A stretch of DNA of 61,970 nucleotides, from the NCBI GenBank assembly GCA_964495555.1, contig CAZBWA010000005.1, positions 1 through 61,970 of the forward strand, written 5' to 3'. Source of the stretch: VGCC01 sp964495555 (GTDB taxonomy: Bacteria > Actinomycetota > Actinomycetes > S36-B12). Shown here in pieces: positions 41,952 through 50,030 of this stretch (position 1 is its first letter; each line of letters begins with the position of its first letter). The position numbers and the translations under genes are program-made. The notes beneath the pieces were generated by a model. The model was not told the origin of the DNA and searched no databases. It saw only the letters and a list, made by a program, of their open reading frames with translations.

Positions 41952-42431
41952 TCAGGAGCCGGGCGTACCGAAATCCTCGGGGGTCACCTGGTCGAGGAAC
42001 TCGCGGAACTTCTCGACCTGATCCTCCTCCGGCGCCTCGTCGGGGATCTCCACCCCGGCCTGCTCGAGGACCTCCGAGGCTCCCACGATGGGGGAACCCG
42101 TTCGCAATGCCAGCGCGATGGCATCGGAGGGCCGGGCACTGACCTCGATCCCGGAGGACAGCACGATCGTCGCGTAGAAGACCCCGTCGCTGAGGTCCGT
42201 GATGCGCACCTCCACCACCTCGGAGCCGAGGGCCTCGAGGAGGTCCTTCATGAGGTCGTGTGTCATCGGACGCGGCGGAACGACGCCCTGGTGGGCGTAA
42301 GCGATGGCGGTCGCCTCGGCGGCGCCCACCCAGATCGGCAGGTAGCGGACCCCCTCGGCCTCGCGCAGCAGCACGATGGGGGTATTGGACGGCATCTCCA
42401 TCCGGACCCCGACGACGTCCATGGGAATCAT
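41952..42431 (-). CDS. Bifunctional nuclease family protein (DUF151)
   Basis: A 159-residue DUF151 protein. The core MDVVGVRMEMPSNTPIVLLREAEGVRYLPIWVGAAEATAIAYAHQGVVPPRPMTHDLM is strongly conserved, followed by ARPSDAIALALRTGSPI. Plant members have DNase/RNase activity, but the bacterial role is not settled. The C-terminal tail is acidic. The ATG at 42431 follows TACTCT by 6 nt, which favours this start over an ATG three codons downstream. It sits between two MerR genes, the same order as Rv1830-Rv1829-Rv1828. Confidence 0.9.
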   Translation of the reverse strand: MIPMDVVGVRMEMPSNTPIVLLREAEGVRYLPIWVGAAEATAIAYAHQGVVPPRPMTHDLMKDLLEALGSEVVEVRITDLSDGVFYATIVLSSGIEVSARPSDAIALALRTGSPIVGASEVLEQAGVEIPDEAPEEDQVEKFREFLDQVTPEDFGTPGS

Positions 42432-42437
42432 GACCCC

Positions 42438-42443
42438 AGAGTA
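42438..42443 (-). promoter_or_regulatory. -10 element, leaderless (DUF151 gene)
   Basis: TACTCT on the minus strand, 6 nt from the ATG at 42431. Confidence 0.6.
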
Positions 42444-42486
42444 CGACGGCGCGCCGCCCACCGCTGGTCTGTTCGTGCAGGGCGTA

Positions 42487-43179
42487 TCAGGCCCGGCCAG
42501 CCCTGACCATCTCTGCCCTGAGGAGGGCAGCGTGCAACTGGATCACGAGGGCCGCGATTTCCCGGACCGCCTCCTGTGCTCGAGCACGGCCGTCGCGATC
42601 CCGCAGGTACGGGGTGACCATCTGGTCGATCAGACCGGCCTCACGGTCCGTCACCACGCGGAAGCTGCGGAGATGCCGTGACTCCATACCGAACGCACGC
42701 AAGCGCGACGCGATCGTGCAGATGGCGAGGGCCTCCTCGTCATAGTGGCCGGCCGGATTGCGCCACACGATGCCGATCGCCTCCAACTCCGCGATCGTGC
42801 TCTCGTCGAGGGAACCCTGCTCGGCCAGTTCTGCGCGCGTGAGGCGCGCCCTGCCCGCCCCGGGATGGAAATCGCGGGCCGCGATGGTCGGCACCTCGCG
42901 ACCGCCCCCGTCTGAGGATCCCTCGAGGTTCTCGCGGATGACCTTGAGCGGGAGGTATTGATCCCGCTGCATCGTCAACACGGCGCGTAGGCGGTCCACG
43001 TCGTCGGTCGAGAAGCGTCGGTAACCCGAGGGCGTGCGCGCGGGTGTCACGAGACCCTCGGTCTCGAGGAAACGAATCTTGCTGATGGAGACGTCCGGGA
43101 AGTCCTTCTTCAGAATCCCGAGCACTTCGCCGATGCTGAGAGTGGTGGAAGCACTCTCGCGCTTATGCGCACCCGCCAT
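42487..43179 (-). CDS. ftsR: MerR-family regulator, FtsR-like
   Basis: A 230-residue MerR-type regulator. The N-terminal DNA-binding part is LSIGEVLGILKKDFPDVSISKIRFLETEGLVTPARTPSGYRRFSTDDVDRLRAVLTMQRDQYLPLKVIRENL. By position next to the FHA gene it corresponds to corynebacterial FtsR (Cg1631) and M. tuberculosis Rv1828; FtsR activates ftsZ in Corynebacterium. The C-terminal region has a glycine-rich linker and a helical effector-like domain. The ATG at 43179 follows an AGGGA ribosome site and lies 4 nt after the FHA stop. The symbol is by synteny, not by test. Confidence 0.85.
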   Translation of the reverse strand: MAGAHKRESASTTLSIGEVLGILKKDFPDVSISKIRFLETEGLVTPARTPSGYRRFSTDDVDRLRAVLTMQRDQYLPLKVIRENLEGSSDGGGREVPTIAARDFHPGAGRARLTRAELAEQGSLDESTIAELEAIGIVWRNPAGHYDEEALAICTIASRLRAFGMESRHLRSFRVVTDREAGLIDQMVTPYLRDRDGRARAQEAVREIAALVIQLHAALLRAEMVRAGRA

Positions 43180-43183
43180 TCCC

Positions 43184-43675
43184 TCACCCTGCCGCGTCGA
43201 CCCCGACGAGGAATACGAATCGGAACTTGCCGATCTGCACCTCGTCTCCCCCGCGAAGCCGCTGGTCATCAACGCGGACACGATTCACGTACGTCCCGTT
43301 CAAGCTCCCCACATCACGGACGCTCCACCCCTCGGCTCCCCGGCGGAACTCCGCATGACGCCGACTGACCGTGACGTCATCCAGGAAGACATCGGATTCG
43401 GGTGCACGACCCACGCCGACGACATCGGCGTCGGCCGGCAGCACGTACTCCGAACCCTGTCCCGGTCCGCGATGCACCACCAGGAGTGCTCCACCCGTGG
43501 GGATGTCATCTCCGCGCCCAGATCCCACGGCTGCGCTCGATCCACTGGCCGGACCCGTGGCGATCGCGGCCAGGGCGCCGGTGACATCCACGTCCACGGC
43601 GTCGAGCGAGTGGCCGCACCCGGAACAGAAGCGATCGCTCGCCTCGATCCGAATACCGCAGGAGGGACAGTTCAT
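43184..43675 (-). CDS. garA: FHA-domain protein with zinc ribbon (GarA/OdhI position)
   Basis: A 163-residue protein. Residues 3-20 form a zinc ribbon (Cys3, Cys6, Cys17, Cys20). A Gly/Ser-rich linker follows, then an FHA domain (about 70-155) with VGVGRAPESDVFLDDVTVSRRHAEF and VRDVGSLNGTYVN, the phosphothreonine-binding residues. It occupies the GarA/OdhI position next to ftsR and gcvH. GarA binds and inhibits 2-oxoglutarate-using enzymes depending on phosphorylation of an N-terminal ETTS motif. No such motif is visible here, so that switch may not apply. The symbol is tentative. Confidence 0.8.
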   Translation of the reverse strand: MNCPSCGIRIEASDRFCSGCGHSLDAVDVDVTGALAAIATGPASGSSAAVGSGRGDDIPTGGALLVVHRGPGQGSEYVLPADADVVGVGRAPESDVFLDDVTVSRRHAEFRRGAEGWSVRDVGSLNGTYVNRVRVDDQRLRGGDEVQIGKFRFVFLVGVDAAG

Positions 43676-43682
43676 GGGGGTC

Positions 43683-44066
43683 TCAGGCGCTCGTGATGAG
43701 GGCTTCGTAGTCCGCGGCTGAGAGGAGTGCCTCGACCTGGGAAAGCTCGGTTGCTCGGATCTGTACGAGCCATCCATCGGAGTACGGGGATGCGTTGATC
43801 GTCTCCGGACGCGTCTCGAGCTCGCTGTTGACAGCAACGACCTGACCGGCGATCGGCGCATAGATCTCACTCACGCTCTTGGTCGACTCGATCTCGCCGC
43901 AGGACTCGCCAGCGGACAGAGTCGCCCCCACGCGCGGAAGTGCGACGAAGACGATGTCCCCGAGGGCCTCCTGTGCGAAGTGCGTGATGCCGACGGTGAA
44001 AGTGTCGGCAGACTCCTCGCGGACCCACTCATGGCTCGAGGTGTAGTGCAATTCACTGGGATTCAC
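43683..44066 (-). CDS. gcvH: Glycine cleavage system H protein
   Basis: A 127-residue lipoyl carrier that shuttles the aminomethyl group between P, T and L proteins. HEWVREESADTFTVGITHFAQEALGDIVFVALPRVG leads to the lipoylated Lys63 in GEIESTKSVSEIYAPIAG, followed by the conserved PYSDGWLVQI segment. The GTG at 44066 follows a GAGGGAG ribosome site; the longer reading frame upstream lies inside pgsA and I reject it. It overlaps the pgsA end by 14 bases and is therefore not directly under the gcvP riboswitch. Confidence 0.95.
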   Translation of the reverse strand: MNPSELHYTSSHEWVREESADTFTVGITHFAQEALGDIVFVALPRVGATLSAGESCGEIESTKSVSEIYAPIAGQVVAVNSELETRPETINASPYSDGWLVQIRATELSQVEALLSAADYEALITSA

Positions 44067-44643
44067 GTGTCTCCCTCCTCTCGTCTCCTGCAGCGTAGTC
44101 CACGCGCAGGGCTGTCTGGACGTACCGGACACCGGCCCACCAGTAGAGGAACGTGCCCCAGAGCGCGAAGGCCCACCCGATCGCGACGATCGCCGTCCCC
44201 ACAGGGAAGGGGAATCCGCCCAGGAGGAGCAACGGGAACCCCCAGAGGAGGGCGAACGTCCCGGTCTTGCCGACGTAGGTGACCGGGAGCGCGACCCGAC
44301 CGCGGCGACGTAGAACCGGGAGGAGGGCAACGAGGACCAGGTCGCGCGCCACCAGAAGCGCAACGAGCCACCACGGGATGAACTCACGCAGTGCGAGCCC
44401 GATGAGTGTCGCAGCGATGTACAGACGATCGATCAAGGGATCGAGGATCTCCCCCAGCGGAGAGAACTGCTGGAGTCGGCGAGCGAGATACCCGTCGAGC
44501 CAGTCGGAGGCGCCTCCCACCACGAGCACCACGAACGCGGCGAAGTCGGCCTCCTGGGCAAGGAGCAGCCAGAGGAAAAGCGGAACACCCAGGAGTCGCA
44601 GGAGACTGACGCCGTTCGGGATCGTCGCGATCCTTCCGCTCAC
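44053..44643 (-). CDS. pgsA: CDP-alcohol phosphatidyltransferase
   Basis: A 196-residue membrane enzyme of the CDP-alcohol phosphatidyltransferase family. It has about six hydrophobic helices and the catalytic motif SDWLDGYLARRLQQFSPLGEILDPLIDRL, equivalent to DG-x2-AR-x8-G-x3-D-x3-D. It corresponds by neighbourhood to PgsA2 of mycobacteria. The product could be phosphatidylglycerol phosphate or another phospholipid; the sequence does not decide this. The GTG start overlaps the upstream gene's stop (GTGA). Confidence 0.9.
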   Translation of the reverse strand: MSGRIATIPNGVSLLRLLGVPLFLWLLLAQEADFAAFVVLVVGGASDWLDGYLARRLQQFSPLGEILDPLIDRLYIAATLIGLALREFIPWWLVALLVARDLVLVALLPVLRRRGRVALPVTYVGKTGTFALLWGFPLLLLGGFPFPVGTAIVAIGWAFALWGTFLYWWAGVRYVQTALRVDYAAGDERRETRESQ

Positions 44644-45284
44644 GCGCTCCCCCCTCCCTGATGGCGTCCCTGTCCCCGGCCCACTGCCACACACAGAATG
44701 GCACCCACTAGGGCCACGAGCCCGGATGCCAGCATGGCGAACACGGTCGCGGCGGTGTTCCCGACCGTGATTACCCCGACGAGCTCCACCGCACCGACGG
44801 GCGTACCGGCAACGGCGATGGTCCGTGCGGACATGTCGGAGGGACTCACGCGGTAGACGCCCACGCTCACCGGATCAAGCGGGGTGCCTGGCGGGAGTGG
44901 CGTGCCGATGCTCGTGATCGTGGTGACCAGCCACTCCCCCGACTGGGAAGTGGCAGCGCAGTAGTCGACTCCGACGAGATCCGTGGCGGGATCGTCGACA
45001 CCCGCGACGAGACCCGCGGTGAGGATGTCGACATACGCCGTGTACGCCACGCGGTCGATGAGGAATTCCGGTATCTGCGGTGGCGGAGAGACGGTCACCG
45101 AGTCGATCGAAAAGACCAGCACGTCGCACCCGCGGGCGTCGATTCGCTGCACGTCGGTACGCATCGTCCCGGTAAGCCCCACCAGGCCCCAGAGAGCTCC
45201 CGCACCGAGCACGAGTGCCAGGCCGACGCTCGCCATGATGATGGCGAACACCACGCGCCCGCCTCCTCGGGCCCTCGCTGTCAC
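44640..45284 (-). CDS. Two-helix membrane protein of unknown function
   Basis: A 214-residue protein I do not recognise. An N-terminal membrane helix (VVFAIIMASVGLALVLGAGALWGLVGL) is followed by an extracytoplasmic domain of about 130 residues with three cysteines. It contains DARGCDVLVFSIDSVTVSPPPQIPEFLIDRV and TPLPPGTPLDPVSVGVYRVSPS. A second helix (TVFAMLASGLVALVGAILCVAV) is near the C-terminus. It is coupled on both sides: the GTG overlaps the photolyase stop, and the stop overlaps pgsA (GTGA both). The layout suggests an envelope sensor or scaffold, which is inference only. Confidence 0.7.
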   Translation of the reverse strand: MTARARGGGRVVFAIIMASVGLALVLGAGALWGLVGLTGTMRTDVQRIDARGCDVLVFSIDSVTVSPPPQIPEFLIDRVAYTAYVDILTAGLVAGVDDPATDLVGVDYCAATSQSGEWLVTTITSIGTPLPPGTPLDPVSVGVYRVSPSDMSARTIAVAGTPVGAVELVGVITVGNTAATVFAMLASGLVALVGAILCVAVGRGQGRHQGGGSA

Positions 45285-46750
45285 GGGGCGCGACCTCCGC
45301 GCTCCTCTTCCTGGTGCCGGATCGCGGCGATATCCGGGCGCGCGCGAAGACCCGCGAGTGCACGCGCCATGCGGTGGTTTCCCGCAAGGGTCTCGTGAGT
45401 CCGATCCAGGAACCACCAGTACCCGGCCGTGAACGGGCAGGCGTCCTCCCCGACGCGCACTGTGGGTGAGTAACGACAATCACCGCAGTAGGTGCCCATC
45501 TTCTTGATGTAAGCACCTCCGGCGACGTAGGGCTTCGTCGCGACGATCCCGCCATCGGCGAACAGGCCCATGCCGATGGTGTTGGCAGCCATCACCCACG
45601 GATACCCGTCGACGAACATCCTTTGGAACCAGTCGTTGACCGCCTCGGGCCGATAGCCGCGTTGGAGAGCCCAGTTCGCGAGGATCATGAGTCGCGGGAT
45701 GTGATGCACCCAGCCCCGAGCCTCGATACCGGCCATGACGTCACGAAGGCAGGCCGCGTCGATGGATGCGGCATCCGCGTCTTCGAACCACGCGGGGATC
45801 GCCGACTCGGCGCGCAGGTGGTTGCGCGTTGTGTAGTCCTCGCCCAGATGCCAGTAGAGGTGCCAGACGTACTCTCGCCAGCCGACGACCTGTCGGACGA
45901 ATCCCTCGACGCTAGGCAGTGCCGCCTGCCCAGCTCGGTAGGCGCCGACGGCAGCTGACACCAATTCACCGGGCGCCAGGAGGCCGAGGTTCATGGGTGC
46001 CGACAGCAGGGAGTGCGCCAGGAAGGGGTCGGTCTGCATCATCGCGTCCTCGAAGGGACCGAAGTCACCTAGGCGGTACTCGATGAAATCGGCGAGTGCG
46101 GCTTCAGCCTCCGATCGCGACGCCGCGAACAGTCTCGGACCGTCGACACCGGCGAATGCGATGCCCTCGTCCTCCCAGGCATCCAGCTGACGCCGGACGT
46201 CCGCGTCCACATCGGTCTCGCGAGGACGCCAGGGGTCCCGATCGAGGAGGCGATCACGGTCACGCGGCGGTGACTCCCGATTGAGTTCATCGAAGTTCCA
46301 GCGATCGCCCACTGGCTCTCCACCATCCATCAGGATGTCGTGCGTACGACGCACGGTGCGGTACCAGTCCTCCAGTAGGAGGCGCGATGCGCCACGTCCA
46401 CTCGCCCATGTGTCGAACTCCTCCCAGGTCGTGAGGAATCCGGGAGTGCCCTCCCGCAGCCGGACACCCAGGGACTCCGCGAGATCGCGCCCTGCACGAC
46501 TGTGGGGATGCCAACACTCCACGTCACCCGCGTATGCCCGGATACCTTCCGTGAACGTCTCGGCCTGCACGTACTGGATTCGATCCGGCTCCTCCTGGGC
46601 TCTCATCCGCATCGCCACGAGGATGAGGTGGGCCTTCTGACGGTGATACGTACGCCGGCGGAACATGGATTTCGCCTCGATGAGCACGATCGGCGATACA
46701 CCGTCATCGAAGTGCGGACCGAGCTGGTCACCCCAGAGCCACAGACTCAT
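45281..46750 (-). CDS. Fe-S bacterial cryptochrome/photolyase (PhrB/CryB family)
   Basis: A 489-residue member of the FeS-BCP group, flavin- and iron-sulfur-containing light-activated enzymes that repair (6-4) photoproducts. The N-terminus is LWLWGDQLGP. Four cysteines at 334, 422, 425 and 438 (YCGDCRYSP and DACPFTAGYW) have the same spacing (88, 3, 13) that I recall for the cluster ligands of Agrobacterium PhrB. The helical FAD domain includes RQVVGWREYVWHLYW and MFVDGYPWVMAANTIGMGLFADGG. The ATG at 46750 overlaps the stop of the ABC ATPase upstream. Confidence 0.92.
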   Translation of the reverse strand: MSLWLWGDQLGPHFDDGVSPIVLIEAKSMFRRRTYHRQKAHLILVAMRMRAQEEPDRIQYVQAETFTEGIRAYAGDVECWHPHSRAGRDLAESLGVRLREGTPGFLTTWEEFDTWASGRGASRLLLEDWYRTVRRTHDILMDGGEPVGDRWNFDELNRESPPRDRDRLLDRDPWRPRETDVDADVRRQLDAWEDEGIAFAGVDGPRLFAASRSEAEAALADFIEYRLGDFGPFEDAMMQTDPFLAHSLLSAPMNLGLLAPGELVSAAVGAYRAGQAALPSVEGFVRQVVGWREYVWHLYWHLGEDYTTRNHLRAESAIPAWFEDADAASIDAACLRDVMAGIEARGWVHHIPRLMILANWALQRGYRPEAVNDWFQRMFVDGYPWVMAANTIGMGLFADGGIVATKPYVAGGAYIKKMGTYCGDCRYSPTVRVGEDACPFTAGYWWFLDRTHETLAGNHRMARALAGLRARPDIAAIRHQEEERGGRAP

Positions 46751-47526
46751 GGTCGGGTCACCATCCAGCGTCCGCGCACTCGTCCCACGCGCAGGGGGAT
46801 CCCGTAGGCGGACGACATGGTGGCGTCGGTCAGGACGTCCGCGATAGGGCCCTGGGCGATGATGCGCCCTTCCGAGAGGACGGCTGCGTGACTCGCCGTC
46901 GTGGGGATCTCCTCGGTGTGATGGGTCACGGTGATCGTGCAGGGGCTTGCCGGGTCCCGCGCCATGACCTCGAGATCGCTCACCAGGTTCTCCCGTGCCG
47001 CCACATCGAGCCCGGCGGCGGGCTCGTCGAGGATCAACGCTTCGGGATCGGACATGCGGGCCCGGGCGATGAGAGCCCTTTTGCGCTCCCCGTCGGAGAG
47101 TGAACCGAATTTCCGCCCTGCGAGGTCTCCCATGTTCCACAGTTCGAGGAGCGCGTGCGCGCGGTCCACGTCCCGCGGGTCGTAGGACTCCTTCCAGCGG
47201 CCCCGCATGCCATATGCCGCCGTGAGGACCACGTCAATGACCGGCTCATCGTCCGGGATGAGTTCGGCGTCCTTCCCACTGACGAATCCCACGAACGGGG
47301 TGATGTCGTCGAGGTGCACGGCTCCGAGTTGGAGACCGAGGATCCAGACGTCCCCCCGGCTGGGGAATAGTCGTCCCGATGCGATGGCCACGAGAGTGGA
47401 CTTGCCTGCACCGTTGGGACCGATGACCACCCAGTGTTCGCCGGAGTCCACATTCCACTCCACGCTGTGCAGGATCCACCGACCGTCGCGGATGACGCCA
47501 ACGTCCATCATCCGCACCACACCCAC
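46747..47526 (-). CDS. Orphan ABC transporter ATP-binding protein
   Basis: A 259-residue ABC ATPase. Walker A is IGPNGAGKSTL, the signature SLSDGERKR has Asp in place of Gly in LSGGE, and Walker B is ALILDEPAAGLD, followed by VTHHTEEIP for the switch His. No permease is adjacent. It faces serB across a divergent promoter, as Rv3041c does with serB2. It is co-translated with the photolyase (4-base overlap). The start is a GTG 6 nt after TAGGCT. It may act with a permease elsewhere or be a non-transport ATPase. Confidence 0.88.
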   Translation of the reverse strand: MGVVRMMDVGVIRDGRWILHSVEWNVDSGEHWVVIGPNGAGKSTLVAIASGRLFPSRGDVWILGLQLGAVHLDDITPFVGFVSGKDAELIPDDEPVIDVVLTAAYGMRGRWKESYDPRDVDRAHALLELWNMGDLAGRKFGSLSDGERKRALIARARMSDPEALILDEPAAGLDVAARENLVSDLEVMARDPASPCTITVTHHTEEIPTTASHAAVLSEGRIIAQGPIADVLTDATMSSAYGIPLRVGRVRGRWMVTRP

Positions 47527-47532
47527 CCGCGC

Positions 47533-47538
47533 AGCCTA
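47533..47538 (-). promoter_or_regulatory. -10 element, leaderless (ABC ATPase operon)
   Basis: TAGGCT on the minus strand, then 6 nt, then the GTG at 47526. It selects this GTG from several nearby GTG codons. Confidence 0.6.
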
Positions 47539-47558
47539 GGGGCGCGCACACCCACCAC

Positions 47559-47564
47559 TACGGT
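47559..47564 (+). promoter_or_regulatory. serB: -10 element, leaderless (serB)
   Basis: TACGGT, then 6 nt, then the GTG at 47571. Confidence 0.65.
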
Positions 47565-47570
47565 GGTCGC

Positions 47571-48776
47571 GTGACCCAGACCCTCCTCGTCACGATCACC
47601 GGAGTGGACAAACCCGGGGTGTCGCGCGATGTCTTCCGGGCATGCGCGCAGTTCCCGGTGCGCATCCTGGATACCGAGCAGCTCGTCATCCGCGGCCGTC
47701 TCGTCCTCGCCATCCTCCTCGAGTCGGTCGGCTCGAGCACGGAACTCGCGGACTGTGGTCGACGGGTCGTCGAGGTCGCCGAGTCCCTCGGGATGGGAGC
47801 CGACATCGCGCCCGGCGAGTCCGTGTCCCCGGATGAGCCTCGTCAACGCTTCCGGATCACGCTTCTGGGGAACCCCCTCGAACCCGCGGCGATCTCCGAT
47901 GTCGCCAGCGAGGTCGCCGGCCACGGCGGGAACATCGATCGCATCTTCCGCATCGCCGACTATCCGATCACGGCTTTGGCCTTCGACGGTTCGGGCGTGA
48001 ACCCGGATGCATTGCGACGATCCCTGGCCGAGATCTCCAGCGCCACCGGCGTCGACATCGCTATCCAGGACCAGACCCTGGAGGCACGAGGGCAGTACCT
48101 TGTCGTGCTCGACGTCGATTCCACCGTCATCCAGAACGAGGTGATCGATCTACTCGCCGCACGTGCCGGACGCCTGGACGAGGTGGCCCGGATCACGGAG
48201 CTCGCGATGTCCGGTGCGATCGACTTCGACACCGCCCTGCGCGATCGCGTCGCCCTCCTGCAGGGACTTCCCGAGTCCGTCATCGACGACGTGCGTAGCG
48301 CCATCACCTTGACCCCCGGAGCGCGCACCCTCTGTCGGACCCTGCGCAGACTCGGTTATCGCATCGCACTCGTGTCCGGTGGATTCACCTCCGTGATCCG
48401 TCCCATCGCCGACGACCTCGGGGTGGACGTAGTCCGCGCCAATGAGCTCGAGATCATCGATGGCTACCTGACAGGCCGGGTCATCGGACCCATCATCGAT
48501 CGTGCAGGCAAGCGCGCCGCGCTGGAGGAACTGGCGGCCGCGTACCGGATTCCTCGTCGACGCACCGTGGCGATCGGCGACGGCGCCAACGACCTGGACA
48601 TGCTGGAAGCCGCCGGACTGGGGATCGCGTTCAACGCCAAGCCCGTCACGCGAGCCGCTGCCGATGCCTCGGTCTCTGTTCCCTATCTCGACTCAGTGCT
48701 GTTCCTGCTCGGGATCACACGTGAGGAGATCGAGGAGGCCGACGCCCGCGACGGTAGTCCCACACCACGTCCTTAA
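47571..48776 (+). CDS. serB: Phosphoserine phosphatase with ACT-like regulatory region
   Basis: A 401-residue SerB2-type enzyme catalysing the last step of serine synthesis. Two ACT-like domains occupy roughly residues 1-165, with VTITGVDKPGVSRDVFRACA at the start. The HAD catalytic domain opens with VLDVDSTVIQNEVIDLLA (Asp181, Asp183, Thr185) and continues with LVSGGFTSVIRPIADDLG and AIGDGANDLDMLEAAGLGIAFNAKP. The ACT domains would permit serine feedback. The stop overlaps the convergent sixA stop in a TTAA. Confidence 0.95.
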   Translation: MTQTLLVTITGVDKPGVSRDVFRACAQFPVRILDTEQLVIRGRLVLAILLESVGSSTELADCGRRVVEVAESLGMGADIAPGESVSPDEPRQRFRITLLGNPLEPAAISDVASEVAGHGGNIDRIFRIADYPITALAFDGSGVNPDALRRSLAEISSATGVDIAIQDQTLEARGQYLVVLDVDSTVIQNEVIDLLAARAGRLDEVARITELAMSGAIDFDTALRDRVALLQGLPESVIDDVRSAITLTPGARTLCRTLRRLGYRIALVSGGFTSVIRPIADDLGVDVVRANELEIIDGYLTGRVIGPIIDRAGKRAALEELAAAYRIPRRRTVAIGDGANDLDMLEAAGLGIAFNAKPVTRAAADASVSVPYLDSVLFLLGITREEIEEADARDGSPTPRP

Positions 48777-49252
48777 CGCGCGATATGGAAGGCCCGCAAC
48801 CGGACGGGCGCACGCTCGAAGGCGTCCCATGCCTCCTCGCACTCCAGCACCGCGAACGCTGACGTCGGGAATCGCTCCATGGGAACCCCCACCCAGTCGG
48901 CCACGGCCTGTTCCAGGCCCGGGTTGTGCGCCACCACGATCACCGCATCGACGTCCGAAACCTCGTGCACGTACCGCGCGATCGTGGCGGGATCCGATTC
49001 GTAGAGCCCGGCCATCGCTTCGACGGTGACGGGGAGCGAGAGGTGAGCCTCCACCGCCGCCCACGTCTCCTGGGCTCGCACCGCGGTGGACACGAGGACG
49101 GCGACCCGGGAACAGTCGGCCAACTCCGCCTCGAGAAGTGGAGCCATCAGCGGGGCTTCCCGTCGTCCCCGTGGCGCGAGCGGCCTGTCGTGGTCGGGCA
49201 CCCCCACCGGGTAGTCGGACTTCGCGTGTCGCATCAGGACGAGGACGCCCAT
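48773..49252 (-). CDS. sixA: SixA-like phosphohistidine phosphatase
   Basis: A 159-residue histidine phosphatase. The catalytic motif is LVLMRHAKSDYPVGVPDHDRPLAPRGRREA, with the nucleophile in RHA. The second His is in VIVVAHNPGLEQAV. SixA dephosphorylates phosphohistidine on signalling or phosphotransfer proteins in E. coli; the partner here is unknown. The start shares one base with the fabI stop (TGATG), so it is the last gene of the dodecin-TMEM175-fabG-fabI-sixA operon. Upstream in-frame codons lie inside fabI. Confidence 0.87.
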   Translation of the reverse strand: MGVLVLMRHAKSDYPVGVPDHDRPLAPRGRREAPLMAPLLEAELADCSRVAVLVSTAVRAQETWAAVEAHLSLPVTVEAMAGLYESDPATIARYVHEVSDVDAVIVVAHNPGLEQAVADWVGVPMERFPTSAFAVLECEEAWDAFERAPVRLRAFHIAR

Positions 49253-50019
49253 CACGCACCCTGCGAGTGCACACCGCCGTCGACGTGGACTATTTCCCCC
49301 GTCGTCGCCGGAAACCAGTCCGACAACAGCGCCACACAGGCGCGCGCGGCGGGGACGGGGTCGGACAGATCCCAGCCGAGGGGGGCTCTCTCGCGCCACA
49401 CATTCTCGAACTCCTCGAAGCCTGGGATGCTCTTGGCCGCCATCGTTCGAATGGGTCCCGCGGCCACGAGATTCACGCGGATACCCCGGGGACCGAGGTC
49501 GCGGGCGAGATAGCGGGCCGTGCTCTCCAATGCCGCCTTCGCCACACCCATCCAGTCATAGGTCGGCCACGCGACGCTGGCGTCGAAATCCAGCCCCACT
49601 ACCGCTCCCCCGTCCGTCATGAGCGGTGCAGCCGCCATCGTGAGCGACTTCAGGGAGAACGCGCTCACGTGCATAGCCGTAGCGACGTCCTCCCACGTGG
49701 TGTTCAGGAAGTTTCCACCGAGAGCCGACTCGGGCGCGAAGCCGATCGAGTGCACCACCCCATCGATCCGCGATGCGTGCTGGGCCAGCTGGGATGCGAG
49801 CGACTCCAGGTGCGCGGAATCGGTCACGTCCAACTCGAGTACTGGCGCCTCTCTGTCGAGTCTGCTCGCGGTCCTGCGCGTCAGGGACAGTGCCCGACCG
49901 AACGACGTGAGGATGACGGACGCTCCCTGCTCCTGGGCGAGGCGTGCGATGTGGAATGCGATCGACTGGTCAGTCAGCACGCCCGTGACCAGCACAGTGC
50001 GCCCCTCGAGGATTCCCAC
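49252..50019 (-). CDS. fabI: Enoyl-ACP reductase (FabI/InhA)
   Basis: A 255-residue short-chain-dehydrogenase-fold enoyl-[acyl-carrier-protein] reductase, the last step of each fatty acid elongation round. NAD binding is through LVTGVLTDQSIAFHIARLAQEQGA, where the TDQSIA pattern is InhA/FabI-specific. The catalytic region is VGLDFDASVAWPTYDWMGVAKAALES (Tyr and Lys), followed by GIRVNLVAAGPIRTMAAKSIPGF. FabG and FabI are adjacent, as mabA-inhA are in mycobacteria. It starts 11 nt after fabG. Confidence 0.95.
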   Translation of the reverse strand: MGILEGRTVLVTGVLTDQSIAFHIARLAQEQGASVILTSFGRALSLTRRTASRLDREAPVLELDVTDSAHLESLASQLAQHASRIDGVVHSIGFAPESALGGNFLNTTWEDVATAMHVSAFSLKSLTMAAAPLMTDGGAVVGLDFDASVAWPTYDWMGVAKAALESTARYLARDLGPRGIRVNLVAAGPIRTMAAKSIPGFEEFENVWRERAPLGWDLSDPVPAARACVALLSDWFPATTGEIVHVDGGVHSQGA

Positions 50020-50030
50020 GGCGGCTCCCT

